Counted from the stretch's first letter, positions 7,955-17,661 are shown. The stretch: DNA of 64,000 nucleotides from Sphingomonas profundi (GCF_009739515.1 NZ_CP046535.1:3953501-4017500); one strand, 5' to 3'. The notes: generated by a model not told the origin, from the letters alone. Numbers and translations: made by a program.

Positions 7955-9349
7955 CTAGCGCCAGGGCTCTAACCGTTCGATCGCTGGAGGGGACCAACGT
8001 CCGGCGAGGACCGGCGGCTTTGGCCGGTACAAGCGCATCATCAGATAAGATGGGCCGGTGGCGATCGGCAGCCAGTTGGCGGCGGGATCGTGCGGATCGT
8101 CGGCGGAGAGGATGATCGTGACCGATCCGTCCTTGCCCTTCGCCATAACGGCAGTGCGATCGCCGACCGAATAACGCTGCGCCGGGTTGGGGATCATATG
8201 GCCTGCATTGTCATAGGCGGTGACAGACCAGAAGGCGTCCACCGGCGGGAAGGCGCCGGGTGCGAAGCGAATGCGGTAGCGGCATCGGCCGTCGATCGGG
8301 CGACCCTGCAAATCCACCCGGCCGATCGGGTAGATCGCCTCCTCCGGGATCGTCACGTAGATCTGGTCCTTGGCCACCGCCGCTCGCAGCAGATAGTCGC
8401 CGCCGAAGCGCGGGCCGCGATAGTTGGTCGTCCAGCCATTCTGCTGCACGCCGAGCGTGAGCGACCGTGCGGCGACCAGCGATGTGCCCGCAGCATAGCC
8501 CTGCTCCAGCGCGGCGGGCGGCACGCGGCCCGGCGTGAAGCCCTGCCGATTCAATCCTAGAGCCGCGAACGAGCGGACCAGCGCCGCATCGCGCGGCTGC
8601 ACGACCCAGTCGCGCAGCACCGAGCCCAGCCGGTGATAGAATTGCATCGTCTCGTTGGAGTCCGCCGGCCCGGCATCTAGCCGCTCGCCCCGAACCGGTG
8701 CGGCCGGTACGCGCCGCCCGGCCTGCCAATCCTGCCAGTCGTGCAGCGCGATCCTGTCCTGCAGCGCGTTGACCAGCGGGTATTCGGCCGGACCGCGCAC
8801 CAGGATGCGCCCGGCGATGTTGACGAAGCGGGTGGTGCTCGGCACGTTGACCATGCCCGCCGGGATCGCGCCGCGATACCCGGGTCCGTGGATGAACAGG
8901 GGCGGCAGCTGCCCGCCATGGGTGCGCTGCCCCAGCGACTGGTTGCCCGAGGAATCGGCGAGGTTGATCGAGAAGGTATAGTACCGCGAGCCGAAATCGG
9001 GCGCGGTGAGGATGATCGGCCCGGCGGCGAGATCGAGCCAGGCGAGTGAGTAGATCGTGTCGTTATTGGGGCCGACGCCCGCCTTCATCTCCGGCCCGGC
9101 CAGCTTGCGACGGTGGACAAACCGGTTGAGCGGCGAGGCCGGCATGTCGCCGCCCGGCGAGATGAAGCGCTCGCGGATCCGCGCCGCCTCCACCAGCGGC
9201 ATGCCCCAAACATAGGCCCGCTCCGCGAGCGCAGCCATGTCCCTCGCCTCACCGGCGAACGGATTCGCGGGTGCGCCCGGCGGAACGGGCGCAGCCTGCG
9301 CCGCGGCGGCAGCGCCCAGCAGGGCGGCGGCGAGCGCGAGGCCCCTCAT
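7955..9349 (-). CDS. Secreted DUF1254/DUF1214 protein
   Basis: This 464-residue protein has a clear signal peptide (MRGLALAAALLG, Ala-rich, cleavage near residue 20). The DUF1254 domain follows, with GPNNDTIYSLAWLDL and a GSRYYTFSI strand (~80-170). A C-terminal DUF1214 domain contains AFWSVTAYD, a PNPAQRYSVGDR stretch and ANWLPI. The family is periplasmic or outer-membrane-associated and of unknown biochemistry. I chose the ATG at 9349: it overlaps the upstream gene's stop as ATGA and begins directly with the signal peptide. It is coupled to a second member of the same family and lies downstream of a TonB-dependent receptor, which suggests a role in handling an imported substrate. Confidence 0.88.
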   Translation of the reverse strand: MRGLALAAALLGAAAAAQAAPVPPGAPANPFAGEARDMAALAERAYVWGMPLVEAARIRERFISPGGDMPASPLNRFVHRRKLAGPEMKAGVGPNNDTIYSLAWLDLAAGPIILTAPDFGSRYYTFSINLADSSGNQSLGQRTHGGQLPPLFIHGPGYRGAIPAGMVNVPSTTRFVNIAGRILVRGPAEYPLVNALQDRIALHDWQDWQAGRRVPAAPVRGERLDAGPADSNETMQFYHRLGSVLRDWVVQPRDAALVRSFAALGLNRQGFTPGRVPPAALEQGYAAGTSLVAARSLTLGVQQNGWTTNYRGPRFGGDYLLRAAVAKDQIYVTIPEEAIYPIGRVDLQGRPIDGRCRYRIRFAPGAFPPVDAFWSVTAYDNAGHMIPNPAQRYSVGDRTAVMAKGKDGSVTIILSADDPHDPAANWLPIATGPSYLMMRLYRPKPPVLAGRWSPPAIERLEPWR

Positions 9350-10803
9350 TTCGCGGCCTCCAGACCGAGCGTGCGGATCTCGGGCGGGCGCCACGTGCGA
9401 TCGAGCATCGGCGCCTTCGGCCCCTGCGCGCGAATCGCGAGATAGAAGGGGCCGTCCGGCGCGGGCAGCCAGTTGGCCCTGCCGCCACCCGTCACCAGCG
9501 CGTGCTGAATGCGGACCGTGACGCTACCATCCTTGCCATATACCAGCCCGGGCGTGCGATCATTGACCAGGTATTTGCCGAGCGGGTTGGGCACCAATTC
9601 GCGCGTGCGCTGATCGTACATCGTCAGCGACCAGAAAAACTTCGCCGGCGGCGGCGGCTGGAAGCGAATCTCGTAAGCGGCCTTGCTCCCGTCCAGCGTC
9701 TTGCCCGCCGCATCGACGAAGGCGGTAAAGGGATAATTCTCGTCCGTCACGTTGGCGCCGGTGCCGAGCGTGTTGACGCTGGAACGATAGAGATAGTTGT
9801 AGCCGAAGCGGCCGATGTCGAGCGGTTCCGACCAGGACCCATGGCGCTGACCGTTCTGTGCCATTGCGCCGACGATTACCTTCTGCGCCTCGGCATAACC
9901 CTGCTCGATGCCGCTGCGGACATCCGGATCGGCGGTCATTTCGTCGAAGCTGCGTGGAGCGCCGATCCCGATCCCGCGGAAGCGATACACCAGCGCATCC
10001 TCGCCGCGCGGGTGGCCGGCCGATCGCATCAAGAAATCGAGGATGCGCATGAAGCCGAGCGCACTCTCGTCGCGCCCGTCGGCCCAGGGGTTGCGCACCG
10101 CCGCCGGGCCTTCCGCCAGCGGGATGAGGGTGAAACGGTCCTGCACACCGTTGGCGATGCGCTGGTCCGCCGCATCGGTGACGAACACGCGCAGCAGGAT
10201 CCACATCAGCGGCGTGGTAACGCGGAACGGCGTGACGCCCGGCGGCACCGTTCCCGTCCAGTCGGTGGTGGCGATCAGGTAGCGTCCGCTCTTCGTGCCG
10301 AAGGTCCGCGCGCCGATGTTCGAGGCATTGCCGAAGATGTCGAGCAGGTTGGCGGTATAATAGCGCCCGCCCGTATCGGGCACCTCCAGCAACATCGGCC
10401 CGTCGCGCAAGTCCAGATAGGCATTAGAATAGAGTGTGTCCGCGTTGGGCGACTTGAACGGCGCATAGCCGGGCCCCGCCAGCGTGCGCCCATGGGCGAA
10501 GCGGTTGAGCCCAACGAAGCCGGGCGCCGCCCGGTCTACAGCCTGACGGTAGAGCTGGCGATATTCGAGCACGGCGGATGTGCCGTAAAGCGTGGCGTCG
10601 AACGCCAGGTTCCGCGCCCAGATGCGGCGGGCCTCGGCATCGGCGGGCACGGTATCCTCCAGCCGGGAGGACTGGATCTGATCCGCCTTCGCCATGTCAT
10701 AGCCGACGATGGGCCTGCCGGGCACGATGTCGGCCGTCGCGCCGCCCGCTGCCGGCACGGCGACACAGGCGGCGGCGATTAGGCCGGCGGAACGAAAGCG
10801 CAT
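9346..10803 (-). CDS. Secreted DUF1254/DUF1214 protein
   Basis: This 485-residue protein has a signal peptide (MRFRSAGLIAAACVAVPAAG), a DUF1254 region with SPNADTLYSNAYLDLRDGP and GGRYYTANL (~105-150), and a C-terminal DUF1214 region with FFWSLTMYDQRTRELVPNP and ANWLPAPDGPFYL. It is a distant paralogue of the overlapping downstream gene, so the pair may form a complex or act on related ligands. A GGAG site lies six bases before the ATG. The TonB-dependent receptor gene ends 37 bases upstream, so all three genes probably form one transcript. The enzymatic role is unknown. Confidence 0.88.
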   Translation of the reverse strand: MRFRSAGLIAAACVAVPAAGGATADIVPGRPIVGYDMAKADQIQSSRLEDTVPADAEARRIWARNLAFDATLYGTSAVLEYRQLYRQAVDRAAPGFVGLNRFAHGRTLAGPGYAPFKSPNADTLYSNAYLDLRDGPMLLEVPDTGGRYYTANLLDIFGNASNIGARTFGTKSGRYLIATTDWTGTVPPGVTPFRVTTPLMWILLRVFVTDAADQRIANGVQDRFTLIPLAEGPAAVRNPWADGRDESALGFMRILDFLMRSAGHPRGEDALVYRFRGIGIGAPRSFDEMTADPDVRSGIEQGYAEAQKVIVGAMAQNGQRHGSWSEPLDIGRFGYNYLYRSSVNTLGTGANVTDENYPFTAFVDAAGKTLDGSKAAYEIRFQPPPPAKFFWSLTMYDQRTRELVPNPLGKYLVNDRTPGLVYGKDGSVTVRIQHALVTGGGRANWLPAPDGPFYLAIRAQGPKAPMLDRTWRPPEIRTLGLEAAK

Positions 10804-10840
10804 GGCGATCTCCTAGCGGGTTCGGGGGGCGGGCAGCGGA

Positions 10841-13255
10841 TCAGAAGCGGTAGGTGCCCTGCACCAGCACCTCGCGCGGCCGCCCCGTCGAGGCGGATAC
10901 CTCGCCGACCGCCCCCAGCGGCTTGTCGGTCGAGGCGACGGCGTACCACTTATTCGTGAGATTACGCCCGATCACCGCCAGCGACCAGAGATCCTCCCGT
11001 TGGCCAAAACGCAAGCTTGCATCCAGCAGGGCGTAGTGACGCTGATAGCTGCTCGGATTCTGCGTTTCCTGCGTAAAGTAGCCCGAACTATACCGCGCAT
11101 CGATCGTCGCGCCAGCCTTGAACATGTCGCCCACGGGTACTTCAGCAGTGGCGCCTCCGGAAAAATTCCAGCGCGGGGCACGGGCAAGGCGCTCACCACT
11201 CAGATCCTGGACACCAGCAACGCAGCCCTGCGCCACCGACTGCCCGGTCCAGCAAGGCGAGGTGGCAAAGGAACCATAGCTCGCCTTGTTGTAAGCGCCG
11301 CTTCCGCGCAGCGAGAGGACCGGGCTGATCGCCCAGCTCGCGTCGAACTCCGCGCCCTTGGTGCGCGCCGACGTGGCGTTGCGGATTGTATATAGAAACG
11401 TAACCGCGTCGAACGAGGTCTGCTGCAGATCGAGAAACTTGTAATTATAAAGCGTGCCGTTCAGCCGCAGCCGGCTGCCAAGCAACTCGATCTTGCCGCC
11501 GACCTCGAAGCCGCGCGCCTTCTCCGATCCGAAGCGGGGCGTGTCGCTGTTCCACGTGCCGGGCACGCCGCCTTGAGGGGTAGAGAAACCGCCGGACTTG
11601 AATCCCGTCTTGTACGCCACGTACAGCGTGCTGCGCTCGACTGGGTGCCAGCTGAGCGTCGCTTCGGGCGACCAATTGTCCTCGTCATAGTTTGAGGTGA
11701 GCGGCAGCCCTTGCGCGCGCCGGGCGGCGGTGCCGGCGAGCGTCGGGTGAACGTAGGTGTTCGCCATCGAGGTAAACTTGGCTTCTCGCGTGTAGCGCAC
11801 GCCGCCTGCCAGTTCCAAGCTGTCAGCCAAGTTCCATAGCGCCTGGCCGAACAGGGAGTAGGTGCGCCCGCGATTGAAGATCGCCGACTGGCTGGCCAGC
11901 CGCTTGCCGGTGGCCGGATCGACCGGGCGGTTCAGCTGGAGGTTGTTCACCTCATTGTTACGATGATTGTACTCGTAGAGGCCACCCGCCGTAAAGTTGA
12001 TCGGCGTGTCGAACGATGTCGATACGCGGACTTCCTGGGAGTAGGAGCGGTAGGTTTCGAGGAACGATGTCCAAAGGCCGCCGAACGAGCTGAAGGTGAA
12101 TTCATCGAGTGCGCTGAAGCGGTAGTCGTAGAGACCACTGACGGCAGTGAGATTCACGTTATCGGCAAGCTTGAACTCGTTGGTCCATGAACCGAGCACG
12201 AAGCGATTTTTTGAGTAAAGGCTGCCGTCACCCACACGCGGAAAATCGGCGGTGAGCGCCGGCGGAAGCGCCGCGACGGAGCGGACCCCGTTCAGCGTAC
12301 AGTCGCCGGTGGGATCGGAGTTGCCGAGCGTCCTCGGCCGACCGACGCAGCCGATATTCTCGGCGACCGTCAAGGCATTCTCCCGCCGATAGGCTCCAAA
12401 GACGCGCAGAGTGGATTTGATCGGGCCGCCATCGTCGAGTTCTAGCGTGACACGGCCGAGGATTTCATGCCCCGCCGGCTGGCGGCTATTTCCTGCCGTG
12501 CCGACGGTCGGGATGCCGGGAAAGAACGGATTGGCCTGCGGCTGTGCGGCATTGCGGACATAGCCCTCATAGTCGCTTGCGCGGACGGCCACGCGGAAGC
12601 CGAGCGCGTCGCTCAGCGGGCCGGAGATCGCGGCCTCGACGGCCTTCTCGTCCGTCTTGAACTCGTAGGAGCCGCGGACATAGCCCTCCAGCTCTTTTGT
12701 CGGCCCGTTGCTGCGGACCGAGATGACGCCGCCGGGGCTGTTCTTGCCGAAGAACAGTGCCTGCGGACCCTTAAGCACCTCGATCTGGCCGACATCGAAA
12801 AAGCTTTGGCCGATCGCGCGACCGCGGCTGAGCTGCACGCCATCGAGATTGAGCGTGACGGTCTGCTCGATCCCCGTGTCGCCCTGCGACGAGCCCACGC
12901 CGCGGATGATGAACGATGCGCCCGATCCCGCGCCGCTCGACCGCGCGATGATGACTTGTGGCACCAGCGTGGTGATCTGCGTGAGATCGGTGGTGGCGTA
13001 ACGCTGGATGTCCCGCGCGGACAAGGCGTTGATGGCGACCGGCACCTCTACAAGGCTTTCTTCGCGCTTTCGCGCGGTGACGATGATCTCGTCGGAAGCG
13101 TCTGCTGCGATCGACGGCGCCGACGTCGGCTCGGCGGCCGCCGCAACCGGTTGATCCTGCGCGAAGGCGGGAACGGCTAGGTAGGAACATAGCGCGCCGC
13201 CGCAGAATGTGAGCAGCCTAATGGCGCGCGTGGCGCTGGAACCCTGTTTCATCAT
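10841..13255 (-). CDS. TonB-dependent outer-membrane receptor
   Basis: This 804-residue protein has a signal peptide ending near AFAQ (~33) and a TonB-box-like DEIIVTARKREESL. The plug domain shows SGASFIIRGVGSS, then IEVLKGPQALFFGKN and GGVISV. A long beta-barrel ends in an aromatic residue (VLVQGTYRF), as required for BAM insertion. It belongs to the FecA/CirA-like receptor group that sphingomonads use for organic nutrients. It is transcribed away from a TetR gene and followed by two DUF1254 genes. Two adjacent ATGs follow a G-rich ribosome site. A GC-rich hairpin (13267-13280) lies in its leader. Confidence 0.93.
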   Translation of the reverse strand: MMKQGSSATRAIRLLTFCGGALCSYLAVPAFAQDQPVAAAAEPTSAPSIAADASDEIIVTARKREESLVEVPVAINALSARDIQRYATTDLTQITTLVPQVIIARSSGAGSGASFIIRGVGSSQGDTGIEQTVTLNLDGVQLSRGRAIGQSFFDVGQIEVLKGPQALFFGKNSPGGVISVRSNGPTKELEGYVRGSYEFKTDEKAVEAAISGPLSDALGFRVAVRASDYEGYVRNAAQPQANPFFPGIPTVGTAGNSRQPAGHEILGRVTLELDDGGPIKSTLRVFGAYRRENALTVAENIGCVGRPRTLGNSDPTGDCTLNGVRSVAALPPALTADFPRVGDGSLYSKNRFVLGSWTNEFKLADNVNLTAVSGLYDYRFSALDEFTFSSFGGLWTSFLETYRSYSQEVRVSTSFDTPINFTAGGLYEYNHRNNEVNNLQLNRPVDPATGKRLASQSAIFNRGRTYSLFGQALWNLADSLELAGGVRYTREAKFTSMANTYVHPTLAGTAARRAQGLPLTSNYDEDNWSPEATLSWHPVERSTLYVAYKTGFKSGGFSTPQGGVPGTWNSDTPRFGSEKARGFEVGGKIELLGSRLRLNGTLYNYKFLDLQQTSFDAVTFLYTIRNATSARTKGAEFDASWAISPVLSLRGSGAYNKASYGSFATSPCWTGQSVAQGCVAGVQDLSGERLARAPRWNFSGGATAEVPVGDMFKAGATIDARYSSGYFTQETQNPSSYQRHYALLDASLRFGQREDLWSLAVIGRNLTNKWYAVASTDKPLGAVGEVSASTGRPREVLVQGTYRF

Positions 13256-13266
13256 CCCCCCTTTTC

Positions 13267-13280
13267 GGCGCCTTGGCGCC
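13267..13280 (-). promoter_or_regulatory. Leader hairpin upstream of receptor gene
   Basis: GGCGCC-TT-GGCGCC forms a perfect six-base stem 12-25 bases upstream of the receptor start codon. It sits close to the ribosome site, so it could modulate initiation. The short two-base loop means a slightly opened stem in practice. Function is inferred only. Confidence 0.35.
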
Positions 13281-13308
13281 TCATGTTCCCCTGACGCAAT
13301 CTCAAAAT

Positions 13309-13338
13309 TGCATCACCTGATATATTAATGAGGATGCA
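13309..13338. promoter_or_regulatory. Candidate operator between receptor and TetR genes
   Basis: An AT-rich stretch is bounded by exact six-base inverted arms TGCATC (13309-13314) and GATGCA (13333-13338), with an internal TGATATATTAAT core. It lies in the divergent promoter region of the receptor and the TetR gene, where such a regulator would normally bind. Confidence 0.4.
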
Positions 13339-13495
13339 GAAGCGAAGATGTAAAAAAACTTAGCGCTGTCGACGCATGTTATGGATCACTCGAAACATTT
13401 TGAGGTTTGAGCACCAAAGCTGCCTTTTGGGGGCAGCACCGATGCGCGATCCGCACTATGCGGGCTGCAGTGGGTCAACGGATAGCGGCTTAGGG

Positions 13496-14215
13496 ATGAC
13501 ACGGGCGAGCGGTATGACGACGCGGGCCGCGGGGCAGGCGCGCACTCTGCTGACTCAGCGCACCCTCCTCACCGTCGCCGAGCGCTTGTTCGCCGAGCGC
13601 GGCATCGACAATGTCTCGCTGCGACAGATCGCCGATGCGGCAGGCATGGTGAGCAATAACGTCGTGCGCTACCATTTCTCGACTCGAGAAAATCTTATAG
13701 CCGAGCTGTTGCAATGGCGGGTCCGCTCGCTGGAGCCGGTCCGGACCGCGATGCTGAAGGATGCCGACGCGCGCGGGGTGAGCCATGACATACGGACCCT
13801 GATGATGATCCTCTGCGCGCCTCTGCTCGCGATCCGCGACGAGGATGGCGGCCTTGGTTTCGCCCTCTTCCTCTCGCGCTACATGTTCAGTCTGCGCGGA
13901 CAGGGTATACCGCATCCCTATGATCTAGATGCCGGGTCCGTCCCCGCTCTAACCGAGACGCTGGCGCGCATCGATCGGCGCCTTTACTTTCTCCCGGCGG
14001 GGACGATCGAGGTACGCAAACGCACCGGCCTCGGCATGTTCCTAAACAATATCAGCTTCCTCGCCAGCTCAGCCGGGCCGAACCGGCCTGTTCTGATCAG
14101 CGACCCGATGGTTGCCGACCTGATGGAGATGATCACTGCGGCGATGCTCGCGCCGCCAGCGGCGATCTGTGAGGATCAGCCGAAAGCATTTAGCCAGGAT
14201 CAGAAGCCTGTTTAG
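13496..14215 (+). CDS. TetR-family transcriptional regulator
   Basis: This ~239-residue protein has an N-terminal TetR helix-turn-helix: LLTVAERLFAERGIDNVSLR, QIADAAG, then NVVRYHFSTRENLIAELL (~20-70). A ligand-binding helical C-terminal half follows. It is clearly related to the convergent TetR gene that follows it (shared AERLFAERGI, YHF and MILC..DEDG blocks), so the two arose by duplication. It diverges from a TonB-dependent receptor and probably represses it. The start is uncertain: ATGs at 13442, 13496 and 13514 are all in frame, and 13442 has a G-rich upstream stretch. The regulator core is unaffected. Confidence 0.88.
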   Translation: MTRASGMTTRAAGQARTLLTQRTLLTVAERLFAERGIDNVSLRQIADAAGMVSNNVVRYHFSTRENLIAELLQWRVRSLEPVRTAMLKDADARGVSHDIRTLMMILCAPLLAIRDEDGGLGFALFLSRYMFSLRGQGIPHPYDLDAGSVPALTETLARIDRRLYFLPAGTIEVRKRTGLGMFLNNISFLASSAGPNRPVLISDPMVADLMEMITAAMLAPPAAICEDQPKAFSQDQKPV

Positions 14216-14306
14216 GTCGTAGGTGACAAGCGCGCAGAGACTGTCCTGCGGCCATATATCCGAAATTTGACCAGCTGGAGCCTGGGGATCAGTCCCTCAG
14301 TGGTAT

Positions 14307-15008
14307 TCACAGCCCGAACCAGTGAGGCGTGTCAGAGCGCTGCCGATACGTTGCGCAAAGCGCGTCGGTTGCGATTTCGATCGTGTCACGGACCATAGCT
14401 TTAAAGGTTGATTCCTCCCGCTGATCGACCGGCGTATGGTTGCGACGTACCAGCATATTGACAAACATCAGGTTGCACAGTGCGATGCGCGACTGGCCGA
14501 CCACGAGCGGGACGTAATTGATCCGCTGCGCCACGAGCCCGAGCAGCCGGCGCAGATGCACGGTCGTCGCGAGATCCAGATCGCCGGCATGGCGCAAGCC
14601 GATCGGACGGTAGCGCGTGAGATACTGGCTCATGAAGCCGGCATAGGGATAATTGCCGTCCTCATCCTGTAGCGACAGATGCGGCAGGCAGAGGATCTGC
14701 ATCAGGATTAGGGCATCGCCGAGCAGGCCCGCGGCCTCGGCCTCCTCCATCATCCGCCGGCGCTGATCCTCCATCTGGGCGACGCGGAACTCGAAGATCG
14801 CATCGATCAGCCCCGCCTTCGTGCCAAAATGATATTGCACGGCATTGTTGTTGCCATGGTTAGCGAGTGCGGCGATTTCACGTAGCGAGACGGCCTCGAT
14901 CCCTCGCTCGGCAAAAAGCCGCTCGGCGGCGAACAGAATGCGGCGACGGACCTGCTCCGCCTTGCGCGGCATTGCGGCGTTGATCGGGCGGCTGACGGAC
15001 TGATCCAT
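14307..15008 (-). CDS. TetR-family transcriptional regulator
   Basis: This 233-residue protein has a TetR DNA-binding region: ILFAAERLFAERGIEAVSLR, EIAALANHGNNNAVQYHFG and a following helix (~15-70). A helical effector domain contains MQILCLPHLSLQDEDGNYPY. It is a paralogue of the preceding convergent TetR. The start at 15008 has AGAGGA seven bases upstream; an ATG at 15026 is less well placed. It is transcribed divergently from the sulfatase, with a perfect 12-base palindrome between them, so control of the sulfatase operon is the natural inference. Confidence 0.9.
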   Translation of the reverse strand: MDQSVSRPINAAMPRKAEQVRRRILFAAERLFAERGIEAVSLREIAALANHGNNNAVQYHFGTKAGLIDAIFEFRVAQMEDQRRRMMEEAEAAGLLGDALILMQILCLPHLSLQDEDGNYPYAGFMSQYLTRYRPIGLRHAGDLDLATTVHLRRLLGLVAQRINYVPLVVGQSRIALCNLMFVNMLVRRNHTPVDQREESTFKAMVRDTIEIATDALCATYRQRSDTPHWFGL

Positions 15009-15064
15009 GGGTCGTTCCTCTCTCATCCCCTATATAGAATCAACGCAGATGATTAGAAAATTAA

Positions 15065-15076
15065 AGTCATATGACT
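15065..15076. promoter_or_regulatory. Perfect palindrome, candidate TetR operator
   Basis: AGTCATATGACT is an exact 12-base palindrome in an AT-rich part of the divergent region between the TetR gene (start 15008) and the sulfatase (start 15247). Size, symmetry and position fit a TetR-family half-site pair. Binding is inferred. Confidence 0.45.
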
Positions 15077-15246
15077 CCGTGTTTAGGGTGGAATCTCGAG
15101 GAGGATGCGCTGGAGGGACTGATAACAGGCCATGGCGTCAAGAGTCTGGGCTATCGAAAAAGTCAGCTGACCTTTTCCGAAGCCACAACCTACGAGGTCT
15201 CTCGCTATGTGGATCCGCCTGTGCGGGCCGAGAGAGGGGGGGCTCG

Positions 15247-17661
15247 ATGAACAAGCGCAGACAGCACGCGACGCACACCGTGAACTTCCGGGCGCTCCGC
15301 GCCCGGTTGCTTAACGGTACCGTCCGGTTCGCCCGCCGGCTGGTCAGCGGCACGATCCTGATGGGCGCACCGGCGCTCGCGGCGGCGCAGACGGTCCTGC
15401 CGGCACCGCAGCAACCTTGGACACAGAAAGTGGGCCGCTCGTTCGCAGAGTCCGGCCCGCCATTGTGGCCCGCGCAGCAGGCGGCGGCGAAGGGCGCGCC
15501 CAACATCCTGCTTATCCTTACAGACGATGTCGGCTTCGGCGCGTCGAGCACATTCGGCGGGCCGATCCCGACGCCGACCTTCGATGCGCTGGCCAAGGCG
15601 GGTCTGCGCTACAACCAGTTCAACACGACGGCGCTCTGTTCACCGACACGGGCGGCACTCCTCACCGGCCGCAATCCGCAGAATGTCGGCATGGGTAACG
15701 TCACGAACCTGCCGACCGGCTATGAAGGCTATACTAGCGTCATCCCGAAATCGGCCGCGACCGTCGCCGAGATCCTGCGCCAGAACGGTTACGGCACGGC
15801 GATGTTCGGCAAGTCGCATCTTACGCCGGAGTGGGAGCAGAGCCAGGCCGGGCCGTTCGATCGCTGGCCGACCGGGCTCGGCTTCGAATATTTCTTCGGT
15901 TTCCTTGGCGCCGACACGAACCAGTTCGCCCCCGCGCTGATCGAGAATACGACGCCGATTGAGCCGCCGCACGACGATCCCGCTTACATCTTCGATCGCG
16001 ACATGGCCGATCACGCGATCAAGTGGATCGATCGCCAGCGTTCGCTCGCACCGGACAAGCCGTTCTTCGTCTATTATGCGCCGGGCACCGCGCACACGCC
16101 GCATCATGCGCCCAAAGAGTGGTTGGCTAAGTTCCGCGGCCAGTTCGATCAGGGGTGGGACAAGGAGCGCGAGGAGACGTTCGTCCGCCAGAAGCGGCTC
16201 GGCGTGATTCCTGCCAACGCCCAGCTCACCCCGCGCCCCGAGGGTCTACCGGCATGGGATACGCTGAACGCCAATCAGAAGCGCCTCTATGCGCGGTTGA
16301 TGGAAGCTTATGCCGCCTCACTCGCCTTTGCCGATGCGCAGATCGGCCGCGTGATCGAGAGCATCCGCGCCAGCGGCCAGCTGGACAATACGATGGTCGT
16401 CTTCATCCAGGGCGACAATGGCGGCAGCGCCGAGGGTGGCCTGAACGGCCTGATGTTCGAGCAATCGGGCATCACCGGCACCAAGGAGGATTTCGGCTGG
16501 GCGCTGAAGAATATCGACAAGATCGGCGGCCCCGAAGTCTATAATCATTATCCCGCCGCCTGGGGTTGGGCGATGAACGCGCCGTTCCCCTGGTATAAGC
16601 AGGTCGCCTCGCACGCGGGCGGTACGCGCAACGGCTTGGTCATCTCCTGGCCGGGCGGGATCAAGGACGCGGGCGGCCTGCGCTCGCAGTTCCATTATGT
16701 CACCGACATCATGCCGACGATCCTGCAGGCAGCGAAGGTGCCGGTGCCGACGAACGTGAACGGCGCGCCGCAGAAACCGCTCGACGGCATCAGCATGGCC
16801 TACAGCTTCACGGCACCCGCGGCCCCCTCGCAACGCCATGTGCAGGTGTTCGAAATGATGGAGAATGTCGGCATCTACAAGGATGGCTGGATGGCCGGCA
16901 CCCTGCCCAAGCGCAAGGCGTGGGAGGTCGGCTCGGTCAGCGACAAGAAGGCCGAGGGGCTCTCGGTCGATCGGCGGCCGTGGACGCTCTACGATCTGAC
17001 GAAGGACTTCAGCGAGAATGACGATCTCGCCGCCGCCCATCCGGAGAAGCTGGCCGAGATGAAGGCATTGTTCTGGCAGGAGGCGGCGAAGAGCCACATC
17101 CTGCCGGTCCACGACTTCACGCAAGGCTATGAAGGGCGGCCGAGCACGATCGCCGGGCACGATCGCTTCGTCTATCATGCCGGCCTGACACGCGCCTACG
17201 AGAAGAGCGTGCCCTCGACGATCGGCCGGTCCTATCGGATCGATGCCGACGTCGTGGTGCCGCAGGGCGGGGCCGAGGGGGTGCTCATCACCCAGGGCGG
17301 GCATTTCGGCGGCTGGGGCTTCTACGTCGACAAGGGCCAGCTCGTCTTCCACTATAACGCGCTCGGGCCGCGCCAATATCAGGTGCGCTCGGTGGGCCGC
17401 GTTCCGGCCGGCACGCACACCCTCTCTGCCGATTTCCGGCGCGACACGCCGACGGCACGCTCCGGCGGCACGCTGACCCTGGCGATCGACGGCAAGCCGG
17501 TCGGCAGCGGGCGGATCGATGCGACGCTGGGCGGCTGGATCAGCCACAATGACGGGCTCGACGTGGGCGAGGATACGCTCACTCCGATCAGCGACGATTA
17601 TACGATCGCCACGAGCCGCTTCACCGGCACGCTCGGGCAGGTCGTCTTCACGCTCAAATGA
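15247..17661 (+). CDS. Secreted arylsulfatase-like type I sulfatase
   Basis: This 804-residue protein hydrolyses sulfate esters through a formylglycine made from Cys131 in the CSPTR motif (ALCSPTRAALLTGR). The metal-binding DD at 93-94 (LILTDDVGFG), the GKSHL block and the downstream GDNGGS motif fit an arylsulfatase. A C-terminal beta-rich extension (~600-804) is longer than the minimal enzyme and may be a lectin-like domain. The N-terminus is basic, with a hydrophobic segment ending ALAAAQT near residue 48, consistent with export. The ATG at 15247 follows a GAGAGAGGGGGG stretch; an in-frame ATG at 15007 overlaps the TetR start and is unlikely. Its stop overlaps the FGE gene. Confidence 0.93.
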   Translation: MNKRRQHATHTVNFRALRARLLNGTVRFARRLVSGTILMGAPALAAAQTVLPAPQQPWTQKVGRSFAESGPPLWPAQQAAAKGAPNILLILTDDVGFGASSTFGGPIPTPTFDALAKAGLRYNQFNTTALCSPTRAALLTGRNPQNVGMGNVTNLPTGYEGYTSVIPKSAATVAEILRQNGYGTAMFGKSHLTPEWEQSQAGPFDRWPTGLGFEYFFGFLGADTNQFAPALIENTTPIEPPHDDPAYIFDRDMADHAIKWIDRQRSLAPDKPFFVYYAPGTAHTPHHAPKEWLAKFRGQFDQGWDKEREETFVRQKRLGVIPANAQLTPRPEGLPAWDTLNANQKRLYARLMEAYAASLAFADAQIGRVIESIRASGQLDNTMVVFIQGDNGGSAEGGLNGLMFEQSGITGTKEDFGWALKNIDKIGGPEVYNHYPAAWGWAMNAPFPWYKQVASHAGGTRNGLVISWPGGIKDAGGLRSQFHYVTDIMPTILQAAKVPVPTNVNGAPQKPLDGISMAYSFTAPAAPSQRHVQVFEMMENVGIYKDGWMAGTLPKRKAWEVGSVSDKKAEGLSVDRRPWTLYDLTKDFSENDDLAAAHPEKLAEMKALFWQEAAKSHILPVHDFTQGYEGRPSTIAGHDRFVYHAGLTRAYEKSVPSTIGRSYRIDADVVVPQGGAEGVLITQGGHFGGWGFYVDKGQLVFHYNALGPRQYQVRSVGRVPAGTHTLSADFRRDTPTARSGGTLTLAIDGKPVGSGRIDATLGGWISHNDGLDVGEDTLTPISDDYTIATSRFTGTLGQVVFTLK

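Noticed and set aside
16318-17547. 409-residue minus-strand frame inside the sulfatase
   Set aside because: Shadow frame, no motif, fully antisense to the sulfatase.
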